Assembly: GCA_963618495.1 (NCBI GenBank)
Contig: CAVESF010000026.1
Coordinates: 1 to 29,826 of the forward strand
Direction: 5' to 3'
Source: Apopatosoma sp963618495
Lineage (GTDB): Bacteria > Bacillota > Clostridia > Oscillospirales > CAG-272
Length of the DNA: 29,826 nucleotides
The position numbers were made by a program, and so were the translations under genes. Of this stretch, positions 22,753-29,745 are shown one piece after another (position 1 is the first letter of the stretch; every line of letters begins with the position of its first letter). The notes under the pieces are model-generated. The model saw only the letters and a list, made by a program, of their open reading frames with translations, was not told the DNA's origin and made no database searches.

Positions 22753-23969
22753 ATCTGACGGATAAAATGCCACCATATTATACAGACAATGAGCTGACTA
22801 AAAAGCTTTCAGTCCTGCCCGAAATCAAGTCCGATGACACATCGAAGCAGAGCCGACTTTTGAATTTGCTTTCCGTATATGATTTGTTCATCCCCACAAA
22901 TATGGCAAGAGAGATATACAGCACCGTATATTTTGCTCTTGTGCGTAGCCTGAACAGAAAAAGCAAGCTTTACGACACATATAAAATGAATGATAACAGA
23001 AAGGTCATAAACGGCAGAGGGATAACAAGCGGAATAAACGGTGGCGATTGCTCTTTGATTGTGGGCGACAGTGGAGTTGGAAAATCACAGAGCATAGCAA
23101 GAGCCGTGAGCATTATCTCTGAAAATTCCGTAATTGAAACCGAAAATCCATACTGTACCGTAATCCCTGTTATGACTGTTGAAGCAAGCCCGGTGGTGAG
23201 CATAAAAGGCTTTTTTCTTGAAATTCTGAGAGTTATGGATTCAATAATCGGAACTGATTATTATACTGCAAACAACAGAACAACAATAAACACCGATTCT
23301 CTTCTCGGTGCTGTAAGCAATGCCCTTTTACTGCACTGCGGAGTGCTTATAGTTGATGAGGTGGACAGACTTGTCGGAAACAAAAAATCTTATACTTTTG
23401 TCAATTTTATAACAGAGCTTCTCAATATGTGCGGTATAAGTATTATTTTTGTCGGCACACCGAGAGCAATTGAATTTTTCTCATCGACAGAGTACCTTTC
23501 CCGTCGAAGTATGGGAAATGTATATAGGCAAATGACATACGGAAACGAATATTATGAGTTTTGCAAAGAGCTTTTCAATTATCAGTTCACACTGCATAAG
23601 ACAGAACTTGACAGCAATATTTTACGGCTTTTTTATAAATATTCAAACGGTATAGCGGCGTTAACGGTACAGCTTTTCGTTGCGGCACAACAGATAGCCA
23701 TAAGCAATGATTATGAAAAGCTTGATATGCTTTCCGCAAGTCAAGCCTTTACCGATAAAATGAGTATCATAACACCTTATGCCGACTTGGGAAAACACAT
23801 TTTCCCGAATGCAAGAAGTCAAAATGAACTGTCTGAAACTGATAATGGAACGATACCTTTTGACTATAACAATATTTTTGAAAATCTTTCGGCTCGTGCA
23901 GATAAAAATGCAGATAAGGCAATAGAAATTTTGAGCAAATATATCACTGTGGAGTGTATAAAGCTATGA
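22749..23969 (+). CDS. tnsC: TnsC-like AAA+ ATPase transposition regulator
   Basis: TnsC is the AAA+ ATPase that assembles on target DNA, links TniQ/TnsD to the TnsAB transposase and provides target immunity. The 406-residue protein shows Walker A GDSGVGKS at 106-113, Walker B LIVDEVDRL with D203-E204, a sensor-like stretch IIFVGTPRAIEFF, and an arginine-rich segment after it (YLSRRSMGNVYRQM). A helical C-terminus follows. Its ATG overlaps the tnsB stop as ATGA, and its own stop overlaps tniQ in the same way, so the four genes are translationally coupled. The order A-B-C-Q is the canonical Tn7-like order. Confidence 0.93.
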   Translation: MNLTDKMPPYYTDNELTKKLSVLPEIKSDDTSKQSRLLNLLSVYDLFIPTNMAREIYSTVYFALVRSLNRKSKLYDTYKMNDNRKVINGRGITSGINGGDCSLIVGDSGVGKSQSIARAVSIISENSVIETENPYCTVIPVMTVEASPVVSIKGFFLEILRVMDSIIGTDYYTANNRTTINTDSLLGAVSNALLLHCGVLIVDEVDRLVGNKKSYTFVNFITELLNMCGISIIFVGTPRAIEFFSSTEYLSRRSMGNVYRQMTYGNEYYEFCKELFNYQFTLHKTELDSNILRLFYKYSNGIAALTVQLFVAAQQIAISNDYEKLDMLSASQAFTDKMSIITPYADLGKHIFPNARSQNELSETDNGTIPFDYNNIFENLSARADKNADKAIEILSKYITVECIKL

Positions 23970-24994
23970 TACGATATTTGCCACAGATATATGAGGAAGA
24001 ACTGCTTTTCAGCTTTCTTTCACGGTTGTATACTCACAGTCCCTATACAACAAGCAGTACCTTCAAAAAGAGCATTCTCAGACGAGAAACAGAAGCTGTT
24101 GATTATACTTTTTATAATTGCTTCAATAATGAAACGGCAGATTTACTTGATGAAAAATTCGGCATTGAAAATCTGATAAAAAAGCATACCCTTGTCCCGT
24201 TCTATTCTGCTTTTTACAGTCGAGAAGCCAAAAATGAGATTTTGAAAAAAGCAATACGGCTTGAGCCTAATATTTCAAAATCACTTGCATATCCGACGGA
24301 ACACTGCGGCTATGTTCGTTATTGTCCGATATGTATAAAGGGCTCCGGAGAGCCTTATTTTACACGAGAGGCACAGATTATGGGGGCTGATTTCTGTCCC
24401 CGTCATTTCTGTCAGTATCGTAATGCAAATCTGAAAGTTGATAAAGAAAAATATATTTCTTTCAAATCTCTTGACCAGATTGATTTTGACTTTTCCATAT
24501 CAAAGATGATAAGTGAAAATGATATAAATATAAAAGTATCGGCTTATATTTCGGATTTTGTCCAAGCAGAGCAGAATTATAATTGTGATATCCCCATAGG
24601 CTCTTTTCTGACAAGCAAAATAGAAAATACAAAATATGTATCTCCTCGTGGAGTACGACNNNNNNNNNNACGAAATCTCGACCTCTTGCTTTCTGATATG
24701 GAAAGTTTTTATAAGGGCTTGGAGTATTATAAAATAAACAAATCACGACTTGCAAACATTTTAAGGAACCGATATATGAATGTTTTCGATATTTTGCTTA
24801 TAGCTCTCTTTCTCGGAATAAAAACCGATGAGCTTCTGCATCCAAGCCTGCCCGAAAAATCACAGTCAGAGCTTTTTGATGAAAAGGTGAATGATCTGTA
24901 CCGTGGCGGAATGAATATAAGCAGAATAGCTCGTGAAATGAACGCAAACAAAGAGGTCGTCCGTCAGATTTTGCTCGGTGCGTATGTAAAGTAA
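23966..24994 (+). CDS. tniQ: TniQ/TnsD-type target-selection protein (contains a 10-N gap)
   Basis: TniQ/TnsD proteins choose the target site and recruit TnsC. The protein of about 342 residues begins with the family's YLPQIYEEELLFSFLSRLY (P-x-x-x-EEL-x-S). A zinc-binding part follows (C114, C120, C123, C144, H147, with CPIC and CPRH). A C-terminal helix-turn-helix (NISRIAREMNANKEVVRQIL) is suited to DNA recognition. It is shorter than E. coli TnsD (508 residues). ATG at 23966 overlaps the tnsC stop (ATGA) and is preferred to GTG at 23954. Ten Ns at 24660-24669 interrupt it near residue 233. The frame is the same on both sides, and CGA occurs at both gap edges, so the true gap may be nil. Confidence 0.88.
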   Translation: MIRYLPQIYEEELLFSFLSRLYTHSPYTTSSTFKKSILRRETEAVDYTFYNCFNNETADLLDEKFGIENLIKKHTLVPFYSAFYSREAKNEILKKAIRLEPNISKSLAYPTEHCGYVRYCPICIKGSGEPYFTREAQIMGADFCPRHFCQYRNANLKVDKEKYISFKSLDQIDFDFSISKMISENDINIKVSAYISDFVQAEQNYNCDIPIGSFLTSKIENTKYVSPRGVRXXXXRNLDLLLSDMESFYKGLEYYKINKSRLANILRNRYMNVFDILLIALFLGIKTDELLHPSLPEKSQSELFDEKVNDLYRGGMNISRIAREMNANKEVVRQILLGAYVK

Positions 24995-24997
24995 AGG

Positions 24998-25026
24998 TTT
25001 ACAAATTCAGACAAATGTGATAGAAT
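24998..25026 (+). promoter_or_regulatory. Promoter of the polymerase gene
   Basis: TTTACA (24998-25003) and TAGAAT (25021-25026) are spaced by 17 bp, immediately after the tniQ stop. The polymerase gene thus has its own promoter and a leader of about 160 nt. Confidence 0.65.
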
Positions 25027-25065
25027 AGATGAAAATGAGTTTGCACACTAAAGGTTAAAATACGT

Positions 25066-25117
25066 TACTATCAACCACATACCTACTATCATCTCATACC
25101 TAAATCTCTTACTATCA
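25066..25117 (+). repeat. Three TACTATCA repeats in the polymerase leader
   Basis: TACTATCA occurs at 25066-25073, 25084-25091 and 25110-25117, all in the same orientation, embedded in C/A/T-rich and G-poor sequence. They lie between the promoter and the ATG at 25196. They could be iteron-type binding sites for the polymerase or an operator. Confidence 0.6.
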
Positions 25118-25195
25118 TTACTCATTATAACTGTCTATCCGTAATAGAAATCTGTATGCAAATCAGTATCATTACTTGAAAGGAAAATATTTTTT

Positions 25196-26791
25196 ATGAA
25201 TTCAAATAATAATCCTGCACCCTGTCTGTCGTTTGAAGATATCTTAGACAATGATTTTTTTGACAATGACGAACAATTTATCGAGCCGACAACAGAACNN
25301 NNNNNNNNCGATAATCCCAAGGGGAATTTATCCGAAATTTTGGGCAGACAATATAAAAGCAATATATTGAATCATCGTCAGCTGATAGAATTTATTTCTT
25401 CAAAATCTCAGGGAAAAGATGTCATTTTTATCCCTCAGACTACAGAGAGTTTGCTGAAAAGCTATGATAAGAAAGGAAAACTTGAAAACTTAAAAGATGC
25501 GTCATCCGAGGAAAAGGATAAAGCATTTTTGTCCTTTCACTCTAACATAAGTCGTGGAATTGACATTTTAACAAAAATGAATGTAATACATGAAATTGAA
25601 GTTGATATGCAGAACGGGCTGAATTATAAGCCACATCAGCAAGCAAAAAAATATTATGTAAATCATTATAATCTTGACAATATTTTAAGTCTGCTTTATC
25701 AGTTATCAAACAAAAAACAGCAAAATCCAAAAGAACTTTTTGAAACGGTCAGACTTGATGCAGATTTGAAAATTACAAAAGATGATTATAAAACAATCAA
25801 AAATATATATATCGAATTGTATAGCTGGTACCCTCAGATACCTTATTTTATTTCTTTTGTTGATGAGCTCAATAAGAGAATTGCTTTCGATGCCGAAAAG
25901 ATACGGTTTTCACCGAATATACATATCAATGATAATGGTACAATTACAAAAATAGGTATCAGAGCATATTCGGATGTATGCAGATATACCTCATTTGAAA
26001 AACAAATCAATAAAAATTCAAATTACAAAAAGAAGTCCGATGAAATTTATCGTGAAGACTATTTGATTTCTCGGCTTGGCAATGATTATGAAGAATTTGA
26101 TGTTAAGGCAAGCGTTCCGAGAGTTGCCCGTGCAATCAATAAAAATAAACCGATGGGAACTATGAAGGAAGATATTTATGAAACTTTATTTGGCAAGTTC
26201 ACTGATGATTATGAATTGTTGTTCGGAAAAAAAGGCAATCTGAACGAACCCAACTGTCGTTCATTTTTTTTTTTTTTTTTTATGAGACTATATTTCGGCG
26301 GAGATGCAGAAAGAATTGCCAAAGGAATATTGAAAAAAGAAAAACGAGCAGAAGGATCTGCAATTAAAGAAGAAAACAGATTGGCAGAAAAAGAAAATCG
26401 CGCGCCGAATTTTATTACAGTGTCAAAGCCTTTTTGTGAATATGAAAAGAAAGGTTTTTCATTGAAAGAACTTATAGAAAAATGGCAGAAACCACTTGTT
26501 AAAATAATCGGTGCTAACGATAAAGACAAAAAAACCGAAGTGTTTTTGGACGAATCCTGCATATACCTATTGGTTAATAAAAGGCTGAGAGATATGAAAA
26601 TTGATTTCGTTCAGGTATACGACGGATTTTATTTTCCGAAGAAAACTTTGAAATCCGTCGACAATCCAAATGGAGTTGATTTGGAGAAAATGATAAATGA
26701 AGAAAAAGAAGAATATGTTCTGCTCGTTGAAAAATTGATACTTGAACAATATAATGAATCGGTTGATAAAATGATAGGCATTTATCATTGA
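25196..26791 (+). CDS. Superfamily A nucleic acid polymerase, TV-Pol-like (contains a gap and an 18-T run)
   Basis: The 531-residue protein shows three motifs with the order and spacing of family A polymerases. Motif A is FDVKASVPRV with D302. Motif B starts at R355 and ends with F367-G368, matching R-x3-K-x7-[YF]-G. Motif C is VQVYDGFYF with D476. D302 to D476 is 174 residues, against 177 in E. coli Pol I, and D302 to R355 is 53 against 49. The TV-Pol family, described in bacterial mobile elements and in Sputnik virophage, has such a minimal core. A winged-helix-like segment lies around residues 112-150. The motif B lysine position (359) is Phe because an 18-T run (26264-26281) encodes six Phe. 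Ten Ns fall at 25299-25308. Role: primer synthesis or replication of the element (inference). Confidence 0.65.
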   Translation: MNSNNNPAPCLSFEDILDNDFFDNDEQFIEPTTEXXXXDNPKGNLSEILGRQYKSNILNHRQLIEFISSKSQGKDVIFIPQTTESLLKSYDKKGKLENLKDASSEEKDKAFLSFHSNISRGIDILTKMNVIHEIEVDMQNGLNYKPHQQAKKYYVNHYNLDNILSLLYQLSNKKQQNPKELFETVRLDADLKITKDDYKTIKNIYIELYSWYPQIPYFISFVDELNKRIAFDAEKIRFSPNIHINDNGTITKIGIRAYSDVCRYTSFEKQINKNSNYKKKSDEIYREDYLISRLGNDYEEFDVKASVPRVARAINKNKPMGTMKEDIYETLFGKFTDDYELLFGKKGNLNEPNCRSFFFFFFMRLYFGGDAERIAKGILKKEKRAEGSAIKEENRLAEKENRAPNFITVSKPFCEYEKKGFSLKELIEKWQKPLVKIIGANDKDKKTEVFLDESCIYLLVNKRLRDMKIDFVQVYDGFYFPKKTLKSVDNPNGVDLEKMINEEKEEYVLLVEKLILEQYNESVDKMIGIYH

Positions 26792-26862
26792 ACTACAACC
26801 CAAAGTCTTGTACCCAAGCAACTAAAATACACGAATAAGGCATACCTCTGCCCTATATAATC

Positions 26863-26907
26863 AAACAAGCTCCCGCCCTGAAAAATCAGACGAGAGCTTG
26901 TTTTTTT
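26863..26907 (+). terminator. Terminator after the polymerase gene
   Basis: ACAAGCTC (26865-26872) pairs with GAGCTTGT (26894-26901), followed by a T-run. It separates the polymerase unit from the restriction-modification unit. Confidence 0.8.
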
Positions 26908-26999
26908 ATTATGATTTTTCTCCGAGATGGAAAGTGTGATATTATACCGCAGAATTATTTGCTTGTCAAGAGAAAAATGCAAGAAAAGAGGAAATACGG

Positions 27000-27028
27000 T
27001 TGAAAAAATTAGAAAGATATGTTATACT
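27000..27028 (+). promoter_or_regulatory. Promoter of the restriction-modification operon
   Basis: TTGAAA (27000-27005) and TATACT (27023-27028) are separated by 17 bp. The methyltransferase ATG is 180 bp downstream, an unusually long leader without a gene. Confidence 0.7.
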
Positions 27029-27158
27029 ACTCTTGTAATTGCTTGCACAATATGAGATTTATGCAATGACAGTTGGTTGTGATAAAAATCATAACTATTT
27101 TATTGCTAAGACACGATGAAAGCGGAAATAAGGACAGCAACTTTATATTATATTGTTT

Positions 27159-27173
27159 GCCAATATAGTTGGC
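27159..27173 (+). promoter_or_regulatory. Inverted repeat in the methyltransferase leader
   Basis: GCCAA-TATAG-TTGGC is a perfect 5-bp inverted repeat 36 bp before the methyltransferase ATG. It could be an operator bound by the methyltransferase (autoregulation occurs in some C5 methyltransferase systems) or a weak RNA hairpin. The rest of 26908-27208 shows only the promoter above. Confidence 0.4.
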
Positions 27174-27208
27174 GCAAGCACTAGCTTTACAGGTGGCGGT
27201 GAAACAAA

Positions 27209-28165
27209 ATGAATTGGGACAACTTTACATTTATTGACTTATTTGCCGGAATAGGCGGAATCAGATTGGGGTTTGAAAGCGTCGGCGGAAAATGTATATT
27301 TTCAAGCGAGTTTGATGAGGATGCTTGCAAAACTTATGAAGCAAATTTCGGCGAACATCCTGCAGGAGATATAACAAAAATTGATGCAAAAAGTATTCCT
27401 GACTTTGATATTTTATTGGGAGGATTCCCTTGTCAAGCATTTTCTATTATAGGAAAGAGGGAAGGATTTGCAAATGAAACTTGTGGAACTTTATTCTTTG
27501 ACATCGAAAGGATATTAAGGGAAAAAAAGCCGAAAGCATTTATGCTTGAAAATGTTCGAAACTTAACTGCCCACGACAATGGCAACACATTTAAGATTAT
27601 TACAAACCATTTGGAAGCACTCGGCTACAAAGTTTTTTCAAAGGTGCTGAATGCCTTAGATTATGGTGTCCCTCAAAAACGCGAACGAATAATTATTGTT
27701 GGCTTTATTGATGATGTTAATTTTGAATTTCCAAAACCTGTTCCAGTATCTGAAAGAAAAACTTTGACCGACATATTGGAAAGCAATGTTGACAGCAAAT
27801 ATTATGTAAGCGATAGCATAAAACGGTCTCGGCTAGAGCGACTAAAAGATAAGTGCTATCCTAAACCATATATTTCTCACGAAAATATGGCAGGGGCAAT
27901 TACACCCCATCCATACTCGTCTGCTTTGCGTGCGGGAGCTTCAGCTAATTATATACTGGTGAACGATGAGCGTAGACCAACGGAGCGAGAACTTTTAAGG
28001 ATTCAAGGCTTCCCGGACAGTTATAAGATAGTTGTTCCCTACTGGAAAATCAAAAAACAAACCGGAAATTCGGTTGCAGTTCCTGTTATTAAGGCAGTCG
28101 CACGAGAAATGATGAAAGCTCTAAAAGATTTCTACCATACGGAGGATGGAACAAATGGAAAATAG
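27209..28165 (+). CDS. DNA cytosine-5 methyltransferase of a type II R-M system
   Basis: The enzyme transfers a methyl group from S-adenosylmethionine to C5 of cytosine within a short DNA site. The 318-residue protein has motif I FAGIGG (12-17), motif IV GGFPCQ with catalytic C75, motif VI ENV (114-116) and motif VIII QKRER (156-160). A target-recognition region of about 70 residues follows, then motifs IX/X (RELLRIQGFP, QTGNSVAVPV). It is compact but complete. The recognition sequence cannot be read from the protein by eye. An endonuclease gene overlaps its end by 11 bp, so this is modification before restriction in one transcript. Confidence 0.95.
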   Translation: MNWDNFTFIDLFAGIGGIRLGFESVGGKCIFSSEFDEDACKTYEANFGEHPAGDITKIDAKSIPDFDILLGGFPCQAFSIIGKREGFANETCGTLFFDIERILREKKPKAFMLENVRNLTAHDNGNTFKIITNHLEALGYKVFSKVLNALDYGVPQKRERIIIVGFIDDVNFEFPKPVPVSERKTLTDILESNVDSKYYVSDSIKRSRLERLKDKCYPKPYISHENMAGAITPHPYSSALRAGASANYILVNDERRPTERELLRIQGFPDSYKIVVPYWKIKKQTGNSVAVPVIKAVAREMMKALKDFYHTEDGTNGK

Positions 28166-28889
28166 ACCAAAGCTGAGAGATTCCAAACATTTAACAACAC
28201 AAACACTATATCCACTGAATGTATTTCCTAAAGATATAATAAATAAAATTGGTGCTTATCTTGTTTATCTAATATACATAGGAAGAAAAGATGTTTCTGG
28301 CAACGATTGGGGAGATGCATTTGCTGAGTCAATTGGTGGGACTCACTTGGATTCACCTGTTGGCATAGCCGATGTGGTTTTGGATAAGAATTGTTGGTCG
28401 ATGAAAACCGTAAAAGTTAAAGATCCTTTCTTGTGCACAAATGTAAGGCTCATTAGTGGCAGATGCTCACCAGATTATTCTTATGGTATTACAGATCCTC
28501 ACAAAGATGTTCAAAAAACTGGCGAAGCTGTTTTGAATATTTGGAACGAAAGAATCAATATTGCAACCGACCATTATAGCAGAGTTAGAACTGGTATTTT
28601 AGTTAGAAGCTATGACTTGCTTTCATATAGGCTTTTTGAAGAAGAGACAACAAGATATAGGACAACGGACTACCACTGGAAAGTTAATGATAATGGTAAT
28701 CTGATTGGCTTAGATCATAATGAAAAAGTATGTTTCACTTGGCAACCACACGGCTCTCAATTTACAATTCACACAGAAGTTCCAAGAGAAGCGGTTAAAT
28801 TCTGCGTGCGCAAGCCACCAACATTGAAAAAGGAAGATGTGCTTAAAGGAATAGAATTTGACGAAAACTGGATTACTATTTTGGATTAG
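28155..28889 (+). CDS. Probable type II restriction endonuclease
   Basis: The protein of 244 residues is assigned mainly by its place behind a cytosine-5 methyltransferase, overlapping it by 11 bp. A possible PD-(D/E)xK-type core is GIADVVLDKNCWSMKTVKV, with D73 and S82-x-K84; E58 upstream might supply an acidic residue. The Glu normally two before Lys is Ser here, so the catalytic set is atypical or I have the wrong alignment. The segment CWSMKTVK is reminiscent of small clostridial and lactococcal enzymes, but I cannot name the family. ATG at 28155 sits 9 nt after GGAGG and is chosen over ATG 28146, which touches the SD. Confidence 0.7.
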   Translation: MENRPKLRDSKHLTTQTLYPLNVFPKDIINKIGAYLVYLIYIGRKDVSGNDWGDAFAESIGGTHLDSPVGIADVVLDKNCWSMKTVKVKDPFLCTNVRLISGRCSPDYSYGITDPHKDVQKTGEAVLNIWNERINIATDHYSRVRTGILVRSYDLLSYRLFEEETTRYRTTDYHWKVNDNGNLIGLDHNEKVCFTWQPHGSQFTIHTEVPREAVKFCVRKPPTLKKEDVLKGIEFDENWITILD

Positions 28890-28907
28890 AATAACATCAC
28901 ACAAACA

Positions 28908-28938
28908 AAAAATCAGAGCTTTTCCGGCTCTGATTTTT
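28908..28938. terminator. Bidirectional terminator between the endonuclease and resolvase genes
   Basis: AAATCAGAGC (about 28910-28919) pairs with GGCTCTGATTT (28926-28936) around a short loop, with A's on the left and T's on the right. It serves both convergent genes. Confidence 0.8.
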
Positions 28939-28943
28939 CATAT

Positions 28944-29507
28944 TCAACCACAGTTTTCCCTCACCCTTCTGTAAAAGGTATTTGGCTTCATTTTCAGCTC
29001 TTTCATAGCGGCGGTAGCCGTAATCTCTCCGTTTCTCCAACGGTTGCAAACGGCTTGAAACTGTGTAATATCGTATTCTATAGGCTTTCTGCCTTTGTAT
29101 TTGCCTTGTGCCTTAGCAATTTCTATGCCCTCTTTCTGACGCTGTAAAATGCTTTCCCTTTCAAGTTCACTTATAGCTCCGAAAACCGTAAGCATAAATT
29201 TGCCTTGAGGCGTCCTCGTGTCGATGCTTTCTTTCAGACTGACAAATTCAACATTCTTTTCTGCAAGAGTTGCAACGATAGAAAGCAAATCTCTTGTATT
29301 TCGCGCGATTCGTGAGATGCTTTCGGTAATAACCGTATCTCCACTGCGGACAAAATCCATCATTTCACGGAATGCCTGTCTGCCTTCAACAGATTTTCCA
29401 CTTGCTTTGTCCATAAAGATTTTTTCAGCCTTGTTTACAGACATAAGCTCCGTTTGTCTTGCTTCATTTTGTTCGATTGTTGATACTCTTACATAACCTA
29501 TTCTCAT
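28944..29507 (-). CDS. Serine recombinase (resolvase/invertase family)
   Basis: The 187-residue protein is a small serine recombinase that cuts both strands of a res-type site and rejoins them. N-terminal catalytic domain: GYVRVSTIEQN with the nucleophilic Ser near residue 9, then ITESISRIARNTRDLL with the arginine-rich active-site helix. The dimer helix follows (FMLTVFGAISELERESILQRQKEGI), then GKYKGRKP and a C-terminal helix-turn-helix (ITATAAMKELKMKPNTFYRRV). The size fits Tn3/Tn552-type resolvases rather than large integrases. ATG at 29507 has GGAGG 5 nt upstream on the minus strand. It is probably the element's cointegrate resolvase, like TniR of Tn5053-type transposons (inference). Confidence 0.93.
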   Translation of the reverse strand: MRIGYVRVSTIEQNEARQTELMSVNKAEKIFMDKASGKSVEGRQAFREMMDFVRSGDTVITESISRIARNTRDLLSIVATLAEKNVEFVSLKESIDTRTPQGKFMLTVFGAISELERESILQRQKEGIEIAKAQGKYKGRKPIEYDITQFQAVCNRWRNGEITATAAMKELKMKPNTFYRRVRENCG

Positions 29508-29539
29508 ATTATCCTCCGACACTATTTTCTGGGGTCAAT

Positions 29540-29568
29540 ATGATAGCATCGACCACGGCATTTGTCAA
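29540..29568 (-). promoter_or_regulatory. Promoter of the resolvase gene (minus strand)
   Basis: On the minus strand TTGACA (plus 29563-29568) and TATCAT (plus 29540-29545) are separated by 17 bp. It lies 33 bp ahead of the resolvase ATG. Confidence 0.75.
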
Positions 29569-29578
29569 TAGAATAGGG

Positions 29579-29624
29579 TGTCATATTTGAAATATTTTAA
29601 AAGAAATAATGGGCTTTTATGACA
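29579..29624. other. Candidate res site of the serine recombinase
   Basis: TGTCATA (29579-29585) and TATGACA (29618-29624) form a 7-bp inverted repeat around AT-rich DNA containing ATATTT/AAATAT elements, directly upstream of the resolvase promoter. Resolvase sites of the Tn3/Tn552 group lie in this place and often carry TGTC...GACA half-sites. More half-sites may lie up to about 29700 (TGACTGTT, CTGTCAAA). The 29625-29745 stretch otherwise holds no gene. Confidence 0.45.
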
Positions 29625-29745
29625 TACTTTTGAGGTGTATTTTGACTGTTTCATTTGGGTATAGGCTATTGAAATATCAAAATTTATCTGTCAAACATTG
29701 CATTTTATTTGCTTTTGCGTTATCATATTTATGTAAGGCAATCTG

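Larger units (their letters stand above)
20155..29745 (+). mobile_element. Tn7-like element with a polymerase, an R-M system and a resolvase
   Basis: The element carries tnsA-tnsB-tnsC-tniQ, a TV-Pol-like polymerase, a type II restriction-modification pair and a serine resolvase. It lies directly after rpsR and is flanked in direct orientation by an 81-bp repeat. Its AT-richer composition contrasts with the core genes to the left. The limits given are those of the repeat: true transposon ends (TGT...ACA with a 5-bp target duplication) were not identified. All genes except the resolvase run rightward, away from rpsR. Confidence 0.65.

Noticed and set aside
25066..25117. TACTATCA repeats as a mini-CRISPR of a CRISPR-associated transposon
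   Set aside because: The repeats are 8 bp with unequal gaps of 10 and 18 bp, and there is no cas6/7/8 or cas12k gene in the element.
28944..29507. The serine recombinase as the integrase that created the 81-bp repeat
   Set aside because: It has the size and domain layout of a resolvase without the large C-terminal part of serine integrases, and such enzymes do not leave 81-bp duplications.
20337..29697. TGTCCGACA (20337) and the inverted TGTTTGACA (29689-29697) as terminal inverted repeats
   Set aside because: The two agree only partly, and the flanking 5-mers (TATTT and TTGCA) do not form a target duplication.
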